A program made the position numbers and the translations under genes. This document shows, piece by piece, positions 9,383-17,871 of a stretch of DNA of 64,000 nucleotides (position 1 is its first letter; each line of letters starts with the position of its first letter). The DNA lies in the NCBI GenBank assembly GCA_023391695.1, contig JAEWAK010000042.1:1-64000 (forward strand), in the 5' to 3' direction. The DNA comes from Bacillota bacterium (GTDB lineage: Bacteria; Bacillota; Clostridia; Lachnospirales; Lachnospiraceae). Below the pieces are notes generated by a model. That model saw only the letters and a list, made by a program, of their open reading frames with translations. It ran no database searches and had not been told where the DNA came from.

Positions 9383-10135
9383 TCAATGTACAACCTTCGG
9401 TGTAAATTCCCGGAAGCCGAATTTATTTACCTGCTCAATCAAGGAAGCATCCCCGGATTTTATAATCCTTCCGTTCTGTAATATATGGACCCGGTCTACC
9501 GGCAGGTATTCCAGAATTTTCGTATTGTGGGTGATAACGATCAAGGAATTTTTCTTATTTCGAAAGGCCTCTACCCCTTTGGACACAATCTTTATCGCAT
9601 CTACATCCAGTCCCGAATCCGTTTCATCCAGAATTGCCAGTTTCGGCTCCAGCATGAGCATCTGCAGGATTTCGGATTTCTTCTTCTCTCCGCCGGAGAA
9701 TCCTACATTCAGGTACCGAGAGGCATAATCCTTATCCATATTTAAAGATTCCATGGTTCTATTTAATTCTTTTTTATAGGCAAATACACGTATAGGTTTT
9801 CCGGTAACTGCCATTTTGGAAGTTCTAAGGAAATTCTCAAGGGAAACCCCCGATAATTCTTCCGGATTCTGAAAAGAAAGGAAAATCCCTTTCTTAGCCC
9901 TGACATCCGCCCTTTCCTGCGTGATATCCTCTCCCTCAAAATGAATGCTCCCTTCCTTTATTAAGTATCCGGGATGTCCCATAATGGCATAACCCAGAGT
10001 TGATTTTCCTGCACCGTTAGGCCCCATAATCACATGGATTTCTCCCTGATTTACAGATAAATTTAAGTTATTCAGGATTATTTTATCCTCTGCACATACC
10101 TGCAGGTTATTGATTTCCAATATTTTATTTGACAT
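9383..10135 (-). CDS. sufC: SufC, Fe-S assembly ATPase
   Basis: A 250-residue ABC-type ATPase. The Walker A motif is GPNGAGKST, the signature is FSGGEKKKSEI and the Walker B region is LAILDETDSGLD, all SufC-like. It energises the SufBCD scaffold in the cytoplasm and is not a transporter. First gene of the operon; a strong promoter lies about 115 bases upstream. Confidence 0.96.
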   Translation of the reverse strand: MSNKILEINNLQVCAEDKIILNNLNLSVNQGEIHVIMGPNGAGKSTLGYAIMGHPGYLIKEGSIHFEGEDITQERADVRAKKGIFLSFQNPEELSGVSLENFLRTSKMAVTGKPIRVFAYKKELNRTMESLNMDKDYASRYLNVGFSGGEKKKSEILQMLMLEPKLAILDETDSGLDVDAIKIVSKGVEAFRNKKNSLIVITHNTKILEYLPVDRVHILQNGRIIKSGDASLIEQVNKFGFREFTPKVVH

Positions 10136-10208
10136 TTTTTCTACCTTTTTTTCCTTTCCTCACAAATATTCGCGGATACTAATCCTGTTTCCATCTAACC
10201 TCTGCAAG

Positions 10209-10238
10209 ATTAATTCCTACTAAATTAATTCCTACTAA
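10209..10238. repeat. Two tandem 15-bp repeats in the suf leader
   Basis: ATTAATTCCTACTAA occurs twice without a gap (10209-10223, 10224-10238). On the minus strand the pair lies just downstream of the predicted suf -10 box, so it would be in the early transcript or act as an operator. Confidence 0.7.
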
Positions 10239-10248
10239 TTTAATCCCT

Positions 10249-10277
10249 ATTATAATACTCGGGTATAATTTATGCAA
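10249..10277 (-). promoter_or_regulatory. Predicted sigma-A promoter of the suf operon
   Basis: On the minus strand TTGCAT (10277-10272) and TATAAT (10254-10249) are 17 bases apart. The spacer contains ATACCCGAGTAT, an imperfect palindrome with perfect ATAC/GTAT ends. An Rrf2-type (IscR-like) regulator could bind there, but this is inference. Confidence 0.7.
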
Positions 10278-10417
10278 GAGTCTAATCAAAAATAGTTACA
10301 AACTTTTACCCCGCCCATTCCAGGTGGCAATCCTTTCAAGGTTTATCAGAATAAAAATTCAGCAATACGTGAAACCTATTAGTCAAACAGTTAAATAATA
10401 CCTTAGGAGGAATCTTT

Positions 10418-10609
10418 ATGTCTACTCCCCTTGTCCATGTGGCTCCGATTCCGTCCATAACAGGCAGTGATGTTGTGGTAAAAACCTTAACCGAAACGAC
10501 GGAAACCCTTGGCCTTGGAAAAGTAGTTGTGGAACTGGATGCGAAAAAAACAATTCAGATCTATGTAGACCATATCGAAAAGAAACGCAGGGAGCTGGGA
10601 TTAGCTTAG
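10418..10609 (+). CDS. Small protein of unknown function
   Basis: A 63-residue protein not recognised. It has an excellent GGAGG site seven bases before the ATG and a terminator just after the stop, so it is likely a real single gene. The sequence is soluble and mixed, with a hydrophobic N-terminal half, a GLGKVVVEL stretch and a basic C-terminal helix (EKKRRELGL). No signal peptide, Cys or metal motif is seen. It stands divergently from sufC. Confidence 0.7.
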   Translation: MSTPLVHVAPIPSITGSDVVVKTLTETTETLGLGKVVVELDAKKTIQIYVDHIEKKRRELGLA

Positions 10610-10638
10610 TCCCCTTCGTGAAACCACCCGAAAAATAT

Positions 10639-10683
10639 AAAAAGGTTATTGCAGATCATTCTGTTACCTGCAATAACCTTTTT
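10639..10683 (+). terminator. Rho-independent terminator
   Basis: AAAAAGGTTATTGCAG (10639-10654) pairs perfectly with CTGCAATAACCTTTTT (10668-10683), ending in a T run on the plus strand. It ends the small gene at 10418-10609. Confidence 0.9.
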
Positions 10684-10770
10684 ATAAAAGCAGATATTTA
10701 AAATCTACTTAACCCAAGGGGGCCTTTTTCAGCAGCCTCCGCTAAGAAATACGTGGACTTACTTTTAAAT

Positions 10771-11163
10771 TTAAATTCTGTTCTTTTTCCACTTCTGATA
10801 TAAGTATATAACTAATTGTGTTATAATCCCTGAAATAAACCCGATGATGATCCAGCCTAAAAAAGCCATAAAGCCTGCCAGGTCGCCCCACCCGCTCAAA
10901 TCCTTCATAAACATGGTGTACAGGTTGACAAACCCGATCAGGATTCCGGCCAGGAATACGACAGCCGCAATTTTCAGCCGATAGTAAATGAATATTGCAG
11001 ATATTCCGCCTAAAATGATCGAAAGAATTAAAAATGCAATTATATTCTGAATTACTAAATCATTGGACAAAATAAACCTGACCCCTATTACTAAAAACAG
11101 AAAACTGAAGAAAGCCACGGATAATCCGCTAAATATACCATATTTAAGATTATGTTCTTTCAT
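10771..11163 (-). CDS. Small integral membrane protein, unknown function
   Basis: A 130-residue protein with four probable membrane helices (about 15-32, 38-58, 65-85, 97-120) and a basic C-terminus (YQKWKKNRI). No family was recognised with confidence. GGGGG-rich SD-like sequence precedes the ATG. It appears to be a single gene. Confidence 0.7.
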   Translation of the reverse strand: MKEHNLKYGIFSGLSVAFFSFLFLVIGVRFILSNDLVIQNIIAFLILSIILGGISAIFIYYRLKIAAVVFLAGILIGFVNLYTMFMKDLSGWGDLAGFMAFLGWIIIGFISGIITQLVIYLYQKWKKNRI

Positions 11164-11275
11164 AATTCCCCCTTACATATCACAAGCTTGCCTGCGATAC
11201 TGCCACAATTTAAAAATGCGAAACTAATTTCGCAGGTTGTAAGAATCTAAGCGCAGCATCCTCTATCTGTTCAAC

Positions 11276-11315
11276 TTCCCGTCATGATACTGCTTCTGCG
11301 GTATCATGACGGAAG
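11276..11315. repeat. Perfect 15-bp inverted repeat
   Basis: CTTCCGTCATGATAC (11276-11290) and GTATCATGACGGAAG (11301-11315) pair perfectly around a 10-base loop. A second inverted repeat, TGCGAAA-CTA-ATTTCGCA, lies nearby at about 11216-11232. Neither has a clear T run, so function as a terminator is uncertain. Confidence 0.6.
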
Positions 11316-11325
11316 GAATAATATT

Positions 11326-11487
11326 TTACAATTCACTTTGTGCATATGCTTTTTTCTTCATACTTTCACTAGTCAGCACATTATCCCACACACTTAAATA
11401 AAACCTGGTAAATTCCCATACCGGGGGCGTTCCAGCAAAGCTGCTATAATTCCTATGCGAAAGTATGCCTTCGGCCGTTCGGATATT
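11326..11487 (-). other. Open frame without a start codon, possible gene remnant
   Basis: A 53-codon open frame on the minus strand between two stops reads like protein (for example FAGTPPVWEFTRFY), but it has no ATG, GTG or TTG until residue 33 and no ribosome site. It may be the end of a lost gene or a coincidental frame through an intergenic repeat. The remaining bases of 11164-11583 hold only hairpins. Confidence 0.3.
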
Positions 11488-11583
11488 TTATTGCATGGTA
11501 TTTAAGAAAATACCCATCCCTAAAAAAGTGGAGTTGCCATAAAACACATATTTTATAACACCTCCGTTTACTTCAGCGCATTA

Positions 11584-11751
11584 TCACTTTCCGTCATACT
11601 TGACCGGATTAGCTTTTTCATGACCGGCCTTAGCCTTACCCTGGATTTCCGGTACAGGTTTTGCATCATTTTGGGGAATATGCATACCCTCTTTTCCTTC
11701 CGTTCCGTGGGGCGCTCTTGGGTCCGGCCGTCTCATTCCCGCTTTTGCCAT
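11584..11751 (-). CDS. Small basic protein, unknown function
   Basis: A 55-residue protein starting MAKAGMRRPDPRAPHG and ending ANPVKYDGK. It is rich in Gly, Pro, Lys and Glu and probably disordered. GGGAGG lies about ten bases before the ATG. It follows another small gene by only 14 bases, so the two are likely co-transcribed. The composition recalls small spore-associated proteins, but no such family was identified. Confidence 0.6.
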   Translation of the reverse strand: MAKAGMRRPDPRAPHGTEGKEGMHIPQNDAKPVPEIQGKAKAGHEKANPVKYDGK

Positions 11752-11765
11752 ATTCTCAAACCTCC

Positions 11766-11900
11766 CTATACATCATTATTTTTTACCGATTGTTTTTTAG
11801 CGTTTCTGTTCTGGTTCTGATTTTCACGGGTTATGGGAGTCTGCCCGTTTGCTTTTTCCATTCTTGCTTTTTTATTATCCGGTTGACTGTCTTTTGGCAT
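11766..11900 (-). CDS. Small Asn/Lys-rich protein, unknown function
   Basis: A 44-residue, highly polar protein (MPKDSQPDNKK at the start, RENQNQNRNAKKQ within) with a GAGGAG site eight bases upstream of its ATG. It lies immediately upstream of the 55-residue gene on the same strand. No hydrophobic segment or Cys is present. A small spore-type or other disordered protein is possible; no function is assigned. Confidence 0.55.
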   Translation of the reverse strand: MPKDSQPDNKKARMEKANGQTPITRENQNQNRNAKKQSVKNNDV

Positions 11901-12265
11901 ATTATATCTCCTCACTCACTGTTTAGTCAATATGTCTAACTCCCGCCTCCAGGGCGGAACTTCCTTAAAAGGTTAAATTCATATACCTTAAGTATGTTCC
12001 GTAACCTGAAACCATATTCACAGACTTCCTTAATAGGTTAAAATTTTACAGAGGAATTCTTGCCATTGAGGAACAAAAGAAGTAAAATAGAAAAAAGCCT
12101 TGGAAGGAGTTAGAGTACCAGGTTAAAAATACATTTTTCAAGTGCGCAAAAAATCTGCGCGAAATGGAGGTTCGTGTGAAATAAAAAACATTTCACATTT
12201 CTTATTTGTGCAGTATCGCAAGCTAACTTGCGATATGCATGAGTGTTAGGTTTCATCTGATTTGT
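11901..12265. other. Intergenic region with short direct repeats and palindromes
   Basis: It contains two copies of an ACTTCCTTAAWAGGTTAAA-like repeat (11959-11979, 12024-12045), with a third copy at about 19578-19597. Short palindromes follow, including ATCGCAAG-CTA-ACTTGCGAT at about 12213-12233. No gene is seen. Confidence 0.5.
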
Positions 12266-12298
12266 ACGTGCGCCGGAGCGCACAGATAGGAGTTAATT
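12266..12298 (+). promoter_or_regulatory. Hairpin plus SD leader, copy B
   Basis: GTACGTGCGCC-GG-AGCGCAC folds into a hairpin directly before AGATAGGAGTTAATT and the gpmA ATG. It is nearly identical to the leader of the reductase fusion at 2848-2880. Confidence 0.55.
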
Positions 12299-13042
12299 AT
12301 GAAATTAGTAATTATCAGACATGGCGAAAGTGAATGGAATAAGTTAAATTTATTTACCGGCTGGAAGGATGTGGACCTTTCCCCAAAAGGCAGGGAGGAA
12401 GCAATGACGGCAGGAAAACTTTTAAGGGAAAATGATTTTGACTTTGATATCTGTTATACTTCTTATTTAAAAAGAGCGATCCATACCTTGAATTATGTAT
12501 TGGATGAAATGGACCGGGCCTGGCTTCCTGTCATAAAATCCTGGAAATTAAATGAACGGCATTACGGAGCCCTCCAGGGCCTTAATAAATCGGAAACCGC
12601 TAATAAGTACGGGGAGGAACAGGTTAAAATCTGGCGGCGTTCCTTTGATATCCGCCCTCCCAGATTATCGGAGGAAGATGAACAAAATCCGCAGAACCAG
12701 ATACAGTACAGGGAATTTGACCGGAATAATCTCCCCTTGTGCGAAAGTCTTAAGGATACCATCCATCGGGTAATACCTTACTACAATGAGGTCATCCAAA
12801 AAGATATGCAGGCGGGGAAAAGAGTCCTGATCGCAGCTCATGGCAATTCCATCCGTTCTCTGGTGAAATATCTGGATAAGCTTTCGGAAGAAGAAATTAT
12901 TGAAGTAAATATTCCAACCGGAGTACCCTTAATTTATGAATTTGATCCGGACTTAAAAGTAACAAATAAATATTACCTGGGAGACCAGGACGCAATAAAA
13001 GCCCGCATGGAACAAGTTTCAAGTCAGGGCAAAGCAAAATAA
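12299..13042 (+). CDS. gpmA: 2,3-bisphosphoglycerate-dependent phosphoglycerate mutase
   Basis: A 247-residue cofactor-dependent mutase that interconverts 3- and 2-phosphoglycerate in glycolysis. The phosphohistidine motif is RHGESEWN (His8), followed by FTGWKDVDLS, the NERHYGALQGLNK loop and the second histidine in AAHGNSIR. Length fits the family (about 247). AGGAG lies seven bases before the ATG. Confidence 0.95.
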   Translation: MKLVIIRHGESEWNKLNLFTGWKDVDLSPKGREEAMTAGKLLRENDFDFDICYTSYLKRAIHTLNYVLDEMDRAWLPVIKSWKLNERHYGALQGLNKSETANKYGEEQVKIWRRSFDIRPPRLSEEDEQNPQNQIQYREFDRNNLPLCESLKDTIHRVIPYYNEVIQKDMQAGKRVLIAAHGNSIRSLVKYLDKLSEEEIIEVNIPTGVPLIYEFDPDLKVTNKYYLGDQDAIKARMEQVSSQGKAK

Positions 13043-13192
13043 TACACGGTTGTATGAAATTTATCTTGCTTCCCATGAAAAAAACCGGCGCATGCAACGT
13101 CAAAATACAAAAACTTTTGTCGCCTCATAATGTTTTGGTATCAGAATTTTTTTGTGCTCATATAATAACTAAAAAGAATAAAGGGCGGTTGT

Positions 13193-13777
13193 ATGTTATT
13201 TAATAACAATATTTTGTCCAACTGCAAAAACCAAATCAGTGTATTCAATATTTTCCGAAAACTATGGGAACAGCATGTATTCTGGACCAGGTCGTTTATT
13301 ATAAGTACTGCTTCTGAACTTGCGGACCTGGACCTGGTGACGGAAAGGCTGCTGCGTAACCCGACTGATTTCGCCGTTGCCCTCCGGAATTTTTATGGGC
13401 TGGATAAAGCCAGAGCCTTTGAAGGATTATTAAAAGAACACCTTTTAATTGCTGCAAGCCTGGTCAACAATACCAAAAACGGCAATACGGAAGCAGCTTA
13501 TGAAGACAGAAGAAAATGGCACAAAAATGCAGATGAAATATCTGCTTTCCTTGGAGAAATCAATCCATACTGGTCTGCCAGGCAATTCCGGTCCCTTCTT
13601 TATGACCACCTGAAAATGACTGAAGATGAGGCCGTATACCGGCTGAATGGGAAATATGCTTCCGATATAGCATTATTTGATTCAATTGAAGCACAGGCCT
13701 TGGAAATGGCGGATTTTATGGCTTATGGAATCTTAAACCAGTTTTTTTTCAATCCTGGAAATAAAGCAAGGCCATAA
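13193..13777 (+). CDS. Conserved protein of unknown function
   Basis: A 194-residue soluble protein with a pattern seen in an uncharacterised Firmicute family (LWEQHVFWTRSFI near the start, LLRNPTDFA, INPYWSARQFRSLLYDHLKMTEDEAVYRL later). Members are sometimes misnamed acetylglutamate kinase; nothing here supports that. It is largely helical with several His residues (WEQH, KEH, DHL, KWHKN) that could bind metal, which is inference. AGGGCGG precedes the ATG and a terminator follows. Confidence 0.75.
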   Translation: MLFNNNILSNCKNQISVFNIFRKLWEQHVFWTRSFIISTASELADLDLVTERLLRNPTDFAVALRNFYGLDKARAFEGLLKEHLLIAASLVNNTKNGNTEAAYEDRRKWHKNADEISAFLGEINPYWSARQFRSLLYDHLKMTEDEAVYRLNGKYASDIALFDSIEAQALEMADFMAYGILNQFFFNPGNKARP

Positions 13778-13811
13778 TATCTAACATAGGGTTATAAACC
13801 TGTCAGGAATT

Positions 13812-13845
13812 ACAGGGTGAAAAATGTTTTTATTTTTCACCCTGT
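13812..13845 (+). terminator. Rho-independent terminator
   Basis: ACAGGGTGAAAAAT (13812-13825) pairs with ATTTTTCACCCTGT (13832-13845) around a six-base loop, just after the unknown-function gene. Only a short T run follows. Confidence 0.75.
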
Positions 13846-13935
13846 TTCCAATGGCATTTAAAAACCGTGTCCGGGTGCTGCCTGTCTTAAGGCATACGAG
13901 TTCCGGCGGTCATTGGTTTCATTGGTTTTATAATC

Positions 13936-13964
13936 TTGCATAATTAATAATTTTATGTTATTAT
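13936..13964 (+). promoter_or_regulatory. Predicted sigma-A promoter
   Basis: TTGCAT (13936-13941) and TATTAT (13959-13964) are separated by exactly 17 bases, 35 bases upstream of the CNNM gene start. An in-frame ATG at 13963 lies within the -10 box and so is not the start. Confidence 0.65.
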
Positions 13965-13998
13965 GTTAGTATTAAATTTTTTTAGGAGGAAAGTTATA

Positions 13999-15318
13999 AT
14001 GGAACCTGACCCTGACGGGGATAGTATTATATTTCAGATATTAATACTAATTATTTTAACCTTAATTAACGCATTCTTTTCATGTGCCGAAATGGCAACG
14101 GTTTCTGTTAATAAAAACAAGATAAAAAGATTAGCAGAATCCGGCAATAAAAAAGCAGATTTAGTACAAAAATTATTAGAGGAACCCACAAAATTCTTAT
14201 CAACAATTCAGGTAGCTATCACATTTGCCGGATTCTTTTCCAGTGCATCTGCCGCCACCGGACTCTCCGGGCCTTTAGGGCAATGGTTAACAGGCCTTAA
14301 GATTCCATATGGTGATCAAATTTCCTTAATCTCGATTACTATATTACTCTCCTATTTCACTTTGGTATTCGGTGAATTGGTACCAAAAAGAATTGCACTG
14401 CAAAATGCAGAAGGAATCAGTATGTTTACCGTAAGGCCGATCCTGGCCATATCCAAAGCAGCTTCTCCTTTTATACGGCTGCTGTCCGCTTCCACTAATT
14501 TAATCATGAGATTATTCGGGGCAAAAAATGATATAACGGAAGATATTTTATCAAGGGAGGAAATCAAATCCCTGGTAGAAGAAGGACAAGTTCATGGTGT
14601 CCTCAATGAAAATGAAAAAGAAATGATCAATTCCATCATAGAATTTGATGATAAACTTGCCAAGGAGATAATGACTCCCAGGATTAATATATATGCAATC
14701 GATATTTTGGATCCGCTGGAGGAATATATAGATGAGCTGCTGGAAACAAAGTACTCCAGAATACCGGTTTATGAAGATGATATCGACAATATTATCGGTA
14801 TTTTATATTCCAAAGATTTTATGCGCGAAGCCGTTAAAGTCGGTTACCGTAATATAGATATCCGGTCCATCCTGACGAAACCCTATTTGGTACCGGACAG
14901 TAAAAATATTTATGAATTATTTAAAGAACTGCAGTTATCCAAAAATCATATTGCCGTACTAATTGATGAATACGGCGGTTTCTCCGGTATCGTCACCATG
15001 GAAGATCTGGTGGAAGAAGTTATGGGTGATATTGAAGATGAATATGATATCACGACACCTAAAATTAAGAAACTGGATAACTCCACTTATCTGATTGACG
15101 GTTTATTAACCATCGATGAATTAAACAGTAAGCTGGATTTAAATATTTCTTCGGATAATTATGAGACGATCTCCGGATTACTGATCGATACCATGGGTGA
15201 AATCCCGGATGACCATGATGACCGTACCATAGAGTTTAATAACCTGGTATTTAAAATTGAAAGTGTTAACAAAAAAAGAATTGATAAGATCAAGCTTTAT
15301 ATCGGAAGTACAGAGTAA
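13999..15318 (+). CDS. CNNM/CorC-type membrane protein (hemolysin family)
   Basis: A 439-residue protein with an N-terminal DUF21 membrane domain (about 1-185), two CBS domains (about 200-325, including IMTPRINIYAID and ILYSKDFM) and a C-terminal CorC/HlyC domain. Relatives handle Mg2+/Co2+ transport or resistance; the old hemolysin label is historical. ATG 13999 is chosen for its AGGAGGAAA site. Confidence 0.88.
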   Translation: MEPDPDGDSIIFQILILIILTLINAFFSCAEMATVSVNKNKIKRLAESGNKKADLVQKLLEEPTKFLSTIQVAITFAGFFSSASAATGLSGPLGQWLTGLKIPYGDQISLISITILLSYFTLVFGELVPKRIALQNAEGISMFTVRPILAISKAASPFIRLLSASTNLIMRLFGAKNDITEDILSREEIKSLVEEGQVHGVLNENEKEMINSIIEFDDKLAKEIMTPRINIYAIDILDPLEEYIDELLETKYSRIPVYEDDIDNIIGILYSKDFMREAVKVGYRNIDIRSILTKPYLVPDSKNIYELFKELQLSKNHIAVLIDEYGGFSGIVTMEDLVEEVMGDIEDEYDITTPKIKKLDNSTYLIDGLLTIDELNSKLDLNISSDNYETISGLLIDTMGEIPDDHDDRTIEFNNLVFKIESVNKKRIDKIKLYIGSTE

Positions 15319-15382
15319 ATATAAGAAAGAGTCTGGCTTGCCAGACTTTAGCGCTGACGCGCTAACTTGATCATAAATAATT

Positions 15383-15433
15383 AACAGTCCCGGAACATAA
15401 GCTGCAATATCCTGCTTATGGATCGGGACTGTT
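15383..15433. terminator. Bidirectional terminator
   Basis: AACAGTCCCG (15383-15392) pairs with CGGGACTGTT (15424-15433), with an inner CATAAGC/GCTTATG stem. It lies between two convergent genes. Confidence 0.8.
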
Positions 15434-15461
15434 CTTATTCCAAAGGAATTTAACCGGGAAA

Positions 15462-17561
15462 TTAACCGAAAAGATTAAAGGTTAAGAATATGGTGGCTGT
15501 CAGGGATGCAACCAGGGATACAACCGTAATCTGGGTATTGATAGAAGGCCCTGCCGTATCTTTAAAAGGGTCACCCACCGTATCACCAACAATGGCAGCT
15601 TTGTGTGTATCTGAATTCTTCCCGCCATTATGGCCGGATTCCACATACTTTTTCGTATTATCCCATAACCCGCCTGCATTAGACATAAATAATGCGAAGA
15701 TCAAACCGCTGACGATATTACCCGTAATGAAACCGCCGATTGCCTGCACACCGCCGATAAAGCCAACTAAAAGTGTTGCAACGATGGTCATGAGTCCGGC
15801 CGGAACCAGTTCCTTTAAAGCGCCTGTAGTCGCTATTTCAATACACTTATCATATTCGGGAACAACACCTTTTTTGCCTTCTTTTAATCCGGCAATTTCC
15901 CTGAACTGACGGTGGATTTCATCTACCATACGCTGTGCATTCCGGTCTACGCCAAGCATTAACATGGCGGAAAATACCGGAGGTATGGCAGCTCCAAATA
16001 ACAGTCCGAAAAATACGGTAGGATTTAAAATATCAAATCCGGTTATTAATGCTAAGCCTGCACCGGCAGCAGCTTCATTTACTTCACTGATGAAGGCACC
16101 CAAAAGTGCAATTACCGTAAGGCCGGCCGCACCGATGGAAAAGCCCTTGGTTACCGCTTTGACCGTATTGCCGGCACTGTCTAAGGAATCTGTAATTTCA
16201 AGGGCTTTCTCACCCAAATCGCCCATTTCCACCAGACCCCTGGCATTATCAACAATAGGACCATATGCGTCGTTGGATATTATCATACCAACAATAGAAA
16301 GCATACCGACAGCAGCCATAGAAATACCGAACATGGCATAACCTTCGCCAAGAGGTTCACATATTTTGTAGGCAGCCAGTGCAGATACGCCGATACCAAT
16401 CATAGAAGGCAGAGTGCTCAATAACCCATAAGAAATTCCAGATAATATAGTAAAGGCTGGTCCGGAACCGGAAGCTTTTGCAACCTCATGAACCGGTTTC
16501 TTTGTGTCATCCGTGAAATAGTCACTTGCAATACCAATAACAACACCAACAATCAACCCGGTTGCACTTGCAAACCATACACGCCATTCAAAATGGAAAA
16601 CATAGGTTGCAAGGGCTGTTAAAACACCAAAGATAACCATAGTTACATATGTATTACTGTTAAGAGCCTTTGTGGGGCTACCTTTTTCATCCATTTTTGC
16701 AGTTAAGACACCAATGATGGAAGCCAATAAACCAATTGCCGCATAGCAGAATACCATGCTGGCATTTAAAGAGCCGCCTTTTATTTTGTCTATAGCAGTC
16801 GCCATAACCAAAGCAGCTGCCATGGAAGCTACATTGGAGTCAAAAAGGTCTGCACCCATACCTGCGACATCACCGACGTTGTCACCTACATTATCTGCAA
16901 TAACAGCCGGGTTTCTTGGGTCGTCTTCCGGTATGCCAAGTTCAACCTTGCCGACCAAATCAGCACTGATATCCGCAGTTTTTGTGAAGATACCACCTCC
17001 TGCTTTAGCAAAGAGCGCCATGGAACTGGCACCGAAGCTGAAGCCCAGTAAGGCAGTTGTATTATTGGTTAAAAGGAGAACTAAAGTAACTCCAAGAAGG
17101 CTTGAACCGACAACAGCCATTCCCATTACAGCACCGCCGCGGAATCCGGACATAAAAGAAGGTTTGATACCTTTCGTGGAAGCTTCCGCAGATTTTATAT
17201 TAGCTATTGTTGCAATACTGATACCGACTTTTCCGGCAATTCCGGAAAAAACGGTTCCGAATAAATAAGCTGCAGCCATTAAGATATTCTCTAACGGGTT
17301 GCCGTTCCAGACCGGAGAAGGCAGGAATACGAAAATAATAACTGCTGCTGCCGCGCAAAAGCGTGAAAGTGTTTTATACTCTTTTGCTAAAAACGTGTTT
17401 GCACCATTTCTTATCAGCTTACCGACCTCAGCAATGCGTTTGTTGGAGGAGGGTTGTGAAACTACCCATTTATAGAGCCAGAATGCAGCCCCAAATGCCA
17501 GGATAGAAATGATAATTGATACAACCTGAAAAAATACTACGTCAAAATCCAATTTACTCAT
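15462..17561 (-). CDS. hppA: Membrane-bound pyrophosphatase, probably K+-independent H+ pump
   Basis: A 699-residue multi-helix pump that uses pyrophosphate hydrolysis to move ions across the membrane. The substrate site DLVGKVELGIPEDDPRNP (about 201-218) and DNVGDNVGD (223-231) are intact. GNTVKAVTKG carries Lys468 and Thr471, as in K+-independent H+ pumps; K+-dependent forms have Ala at the Lys site. H+ specificity is inferred. The AGGAG site directly abuts ATG 17561, whereas an in-frame TTG at 17552 would have better spacing, so the true start may be nine bases later. Confidence 0.93.
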   Translation of the reverse strand: MSKLDFDVVFFQVVSIIISILAFGAAFWLYKWVVSQPSSNKRIAEVGKLIRNGANTFLAKEYKTLSRFCAAAAVIIFVFLPSPVWNGNPLENILMAAAYLFGTVFSGIAGKVGISIATIANIKSAEASTKGIKPSFMSGFRGGAVMGMAVVGSSLLGVTLVLLLTNNTTALLGFSFGASSMALFAKAGGGIFTKTADISADLVGKVELGIPEDDPRNPAVIADNVGDNVGDVAGMGADLFDSNVASMAAALVMATAIDKIKGGSLNASMVFCYAAIGLLASIIGVLTAKMDEKGSPTKALNSNTYVTMVIFGVLTALATYVFHFEWRVWFASATGLIVGVVIGIASDYFTDDTKKPVHEVAKASGSGPAFTILSGISYGLLSTLPSMIGIGVSALAAYKICEPLGEGYAMFGISMAAVGMLSIVGMIISNDAYGPIVDNARGLVEMGDLGEKALEITDSLDSAGNTVKAVTKGFSIGAAGLTVIALLGAFISEVNEAAAGAGLALITGFDILNPTVFFGLLFGAAIPPVFSAMLMLGVDRNAQRMVDEIHRQFREIAGLKEGKKGVVPEYDKCIEIATTGALKELVPAGLMTIVATLLVGFIGGVQAIGGFITGNIVSGLIFALFMSNAGGLWDNTKKYVESGHNGGKNSDTHKAAIVGDTVGDPFKDTAGPSINTQITVVSLVASLTATIFLTFNLFG

Positions 17562-17602
17562 CTCCTATTCAATTATTTTGGCTATTTTAAACCACATAAT
17601 TG

Positions 17603-17631
17603 ATAGTATCACTTTTGTGTTTATTGTTCAA
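17603..17631 (-). promoter_or_regulatory. Predicted sigma-A promoter of hppA
   Basis: On the minus strand TTGAAC (17631-17626) and TACTAT (17608-17603) are 17 bases apart, about 40 bases before the hppA start. Confidence 0.55.
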
Positions 17632-17801
17632 TAGAAAGGTTTCAATTTTATATAATTATAGCACTTTAAATAATAATTCCTTTCTCTTTTTATATTTTTG
17701 TAGTAAAATCAACCTTTTTATATACTTTTTTCGACATACTCTATACACATATACCGAGTTCTACGGCAATCGATTTATTGTTACATTTTTTTACATAGAA
17801 A

Positions 17802-17838
17802 AACCCCTCCTGTGGGACTTCCGCTAAGGAGGGGGGTT
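17802..17838 (-). terminator. Rho-independent terminator of the nanE-rpiR operon
   Basis: AACCCCTCCT (17802-17811) pairs with the AGGAGGGG...TT arm at 17827-17838. On the minus strand a GGGGTTTTTC run follows. It lies 34 bases beyond the RpiR-type gene. Confidence 0.85.
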
Positions 17839-17871
17839 CTATACCGGGAATAAATTCCGTTTTATATATCT

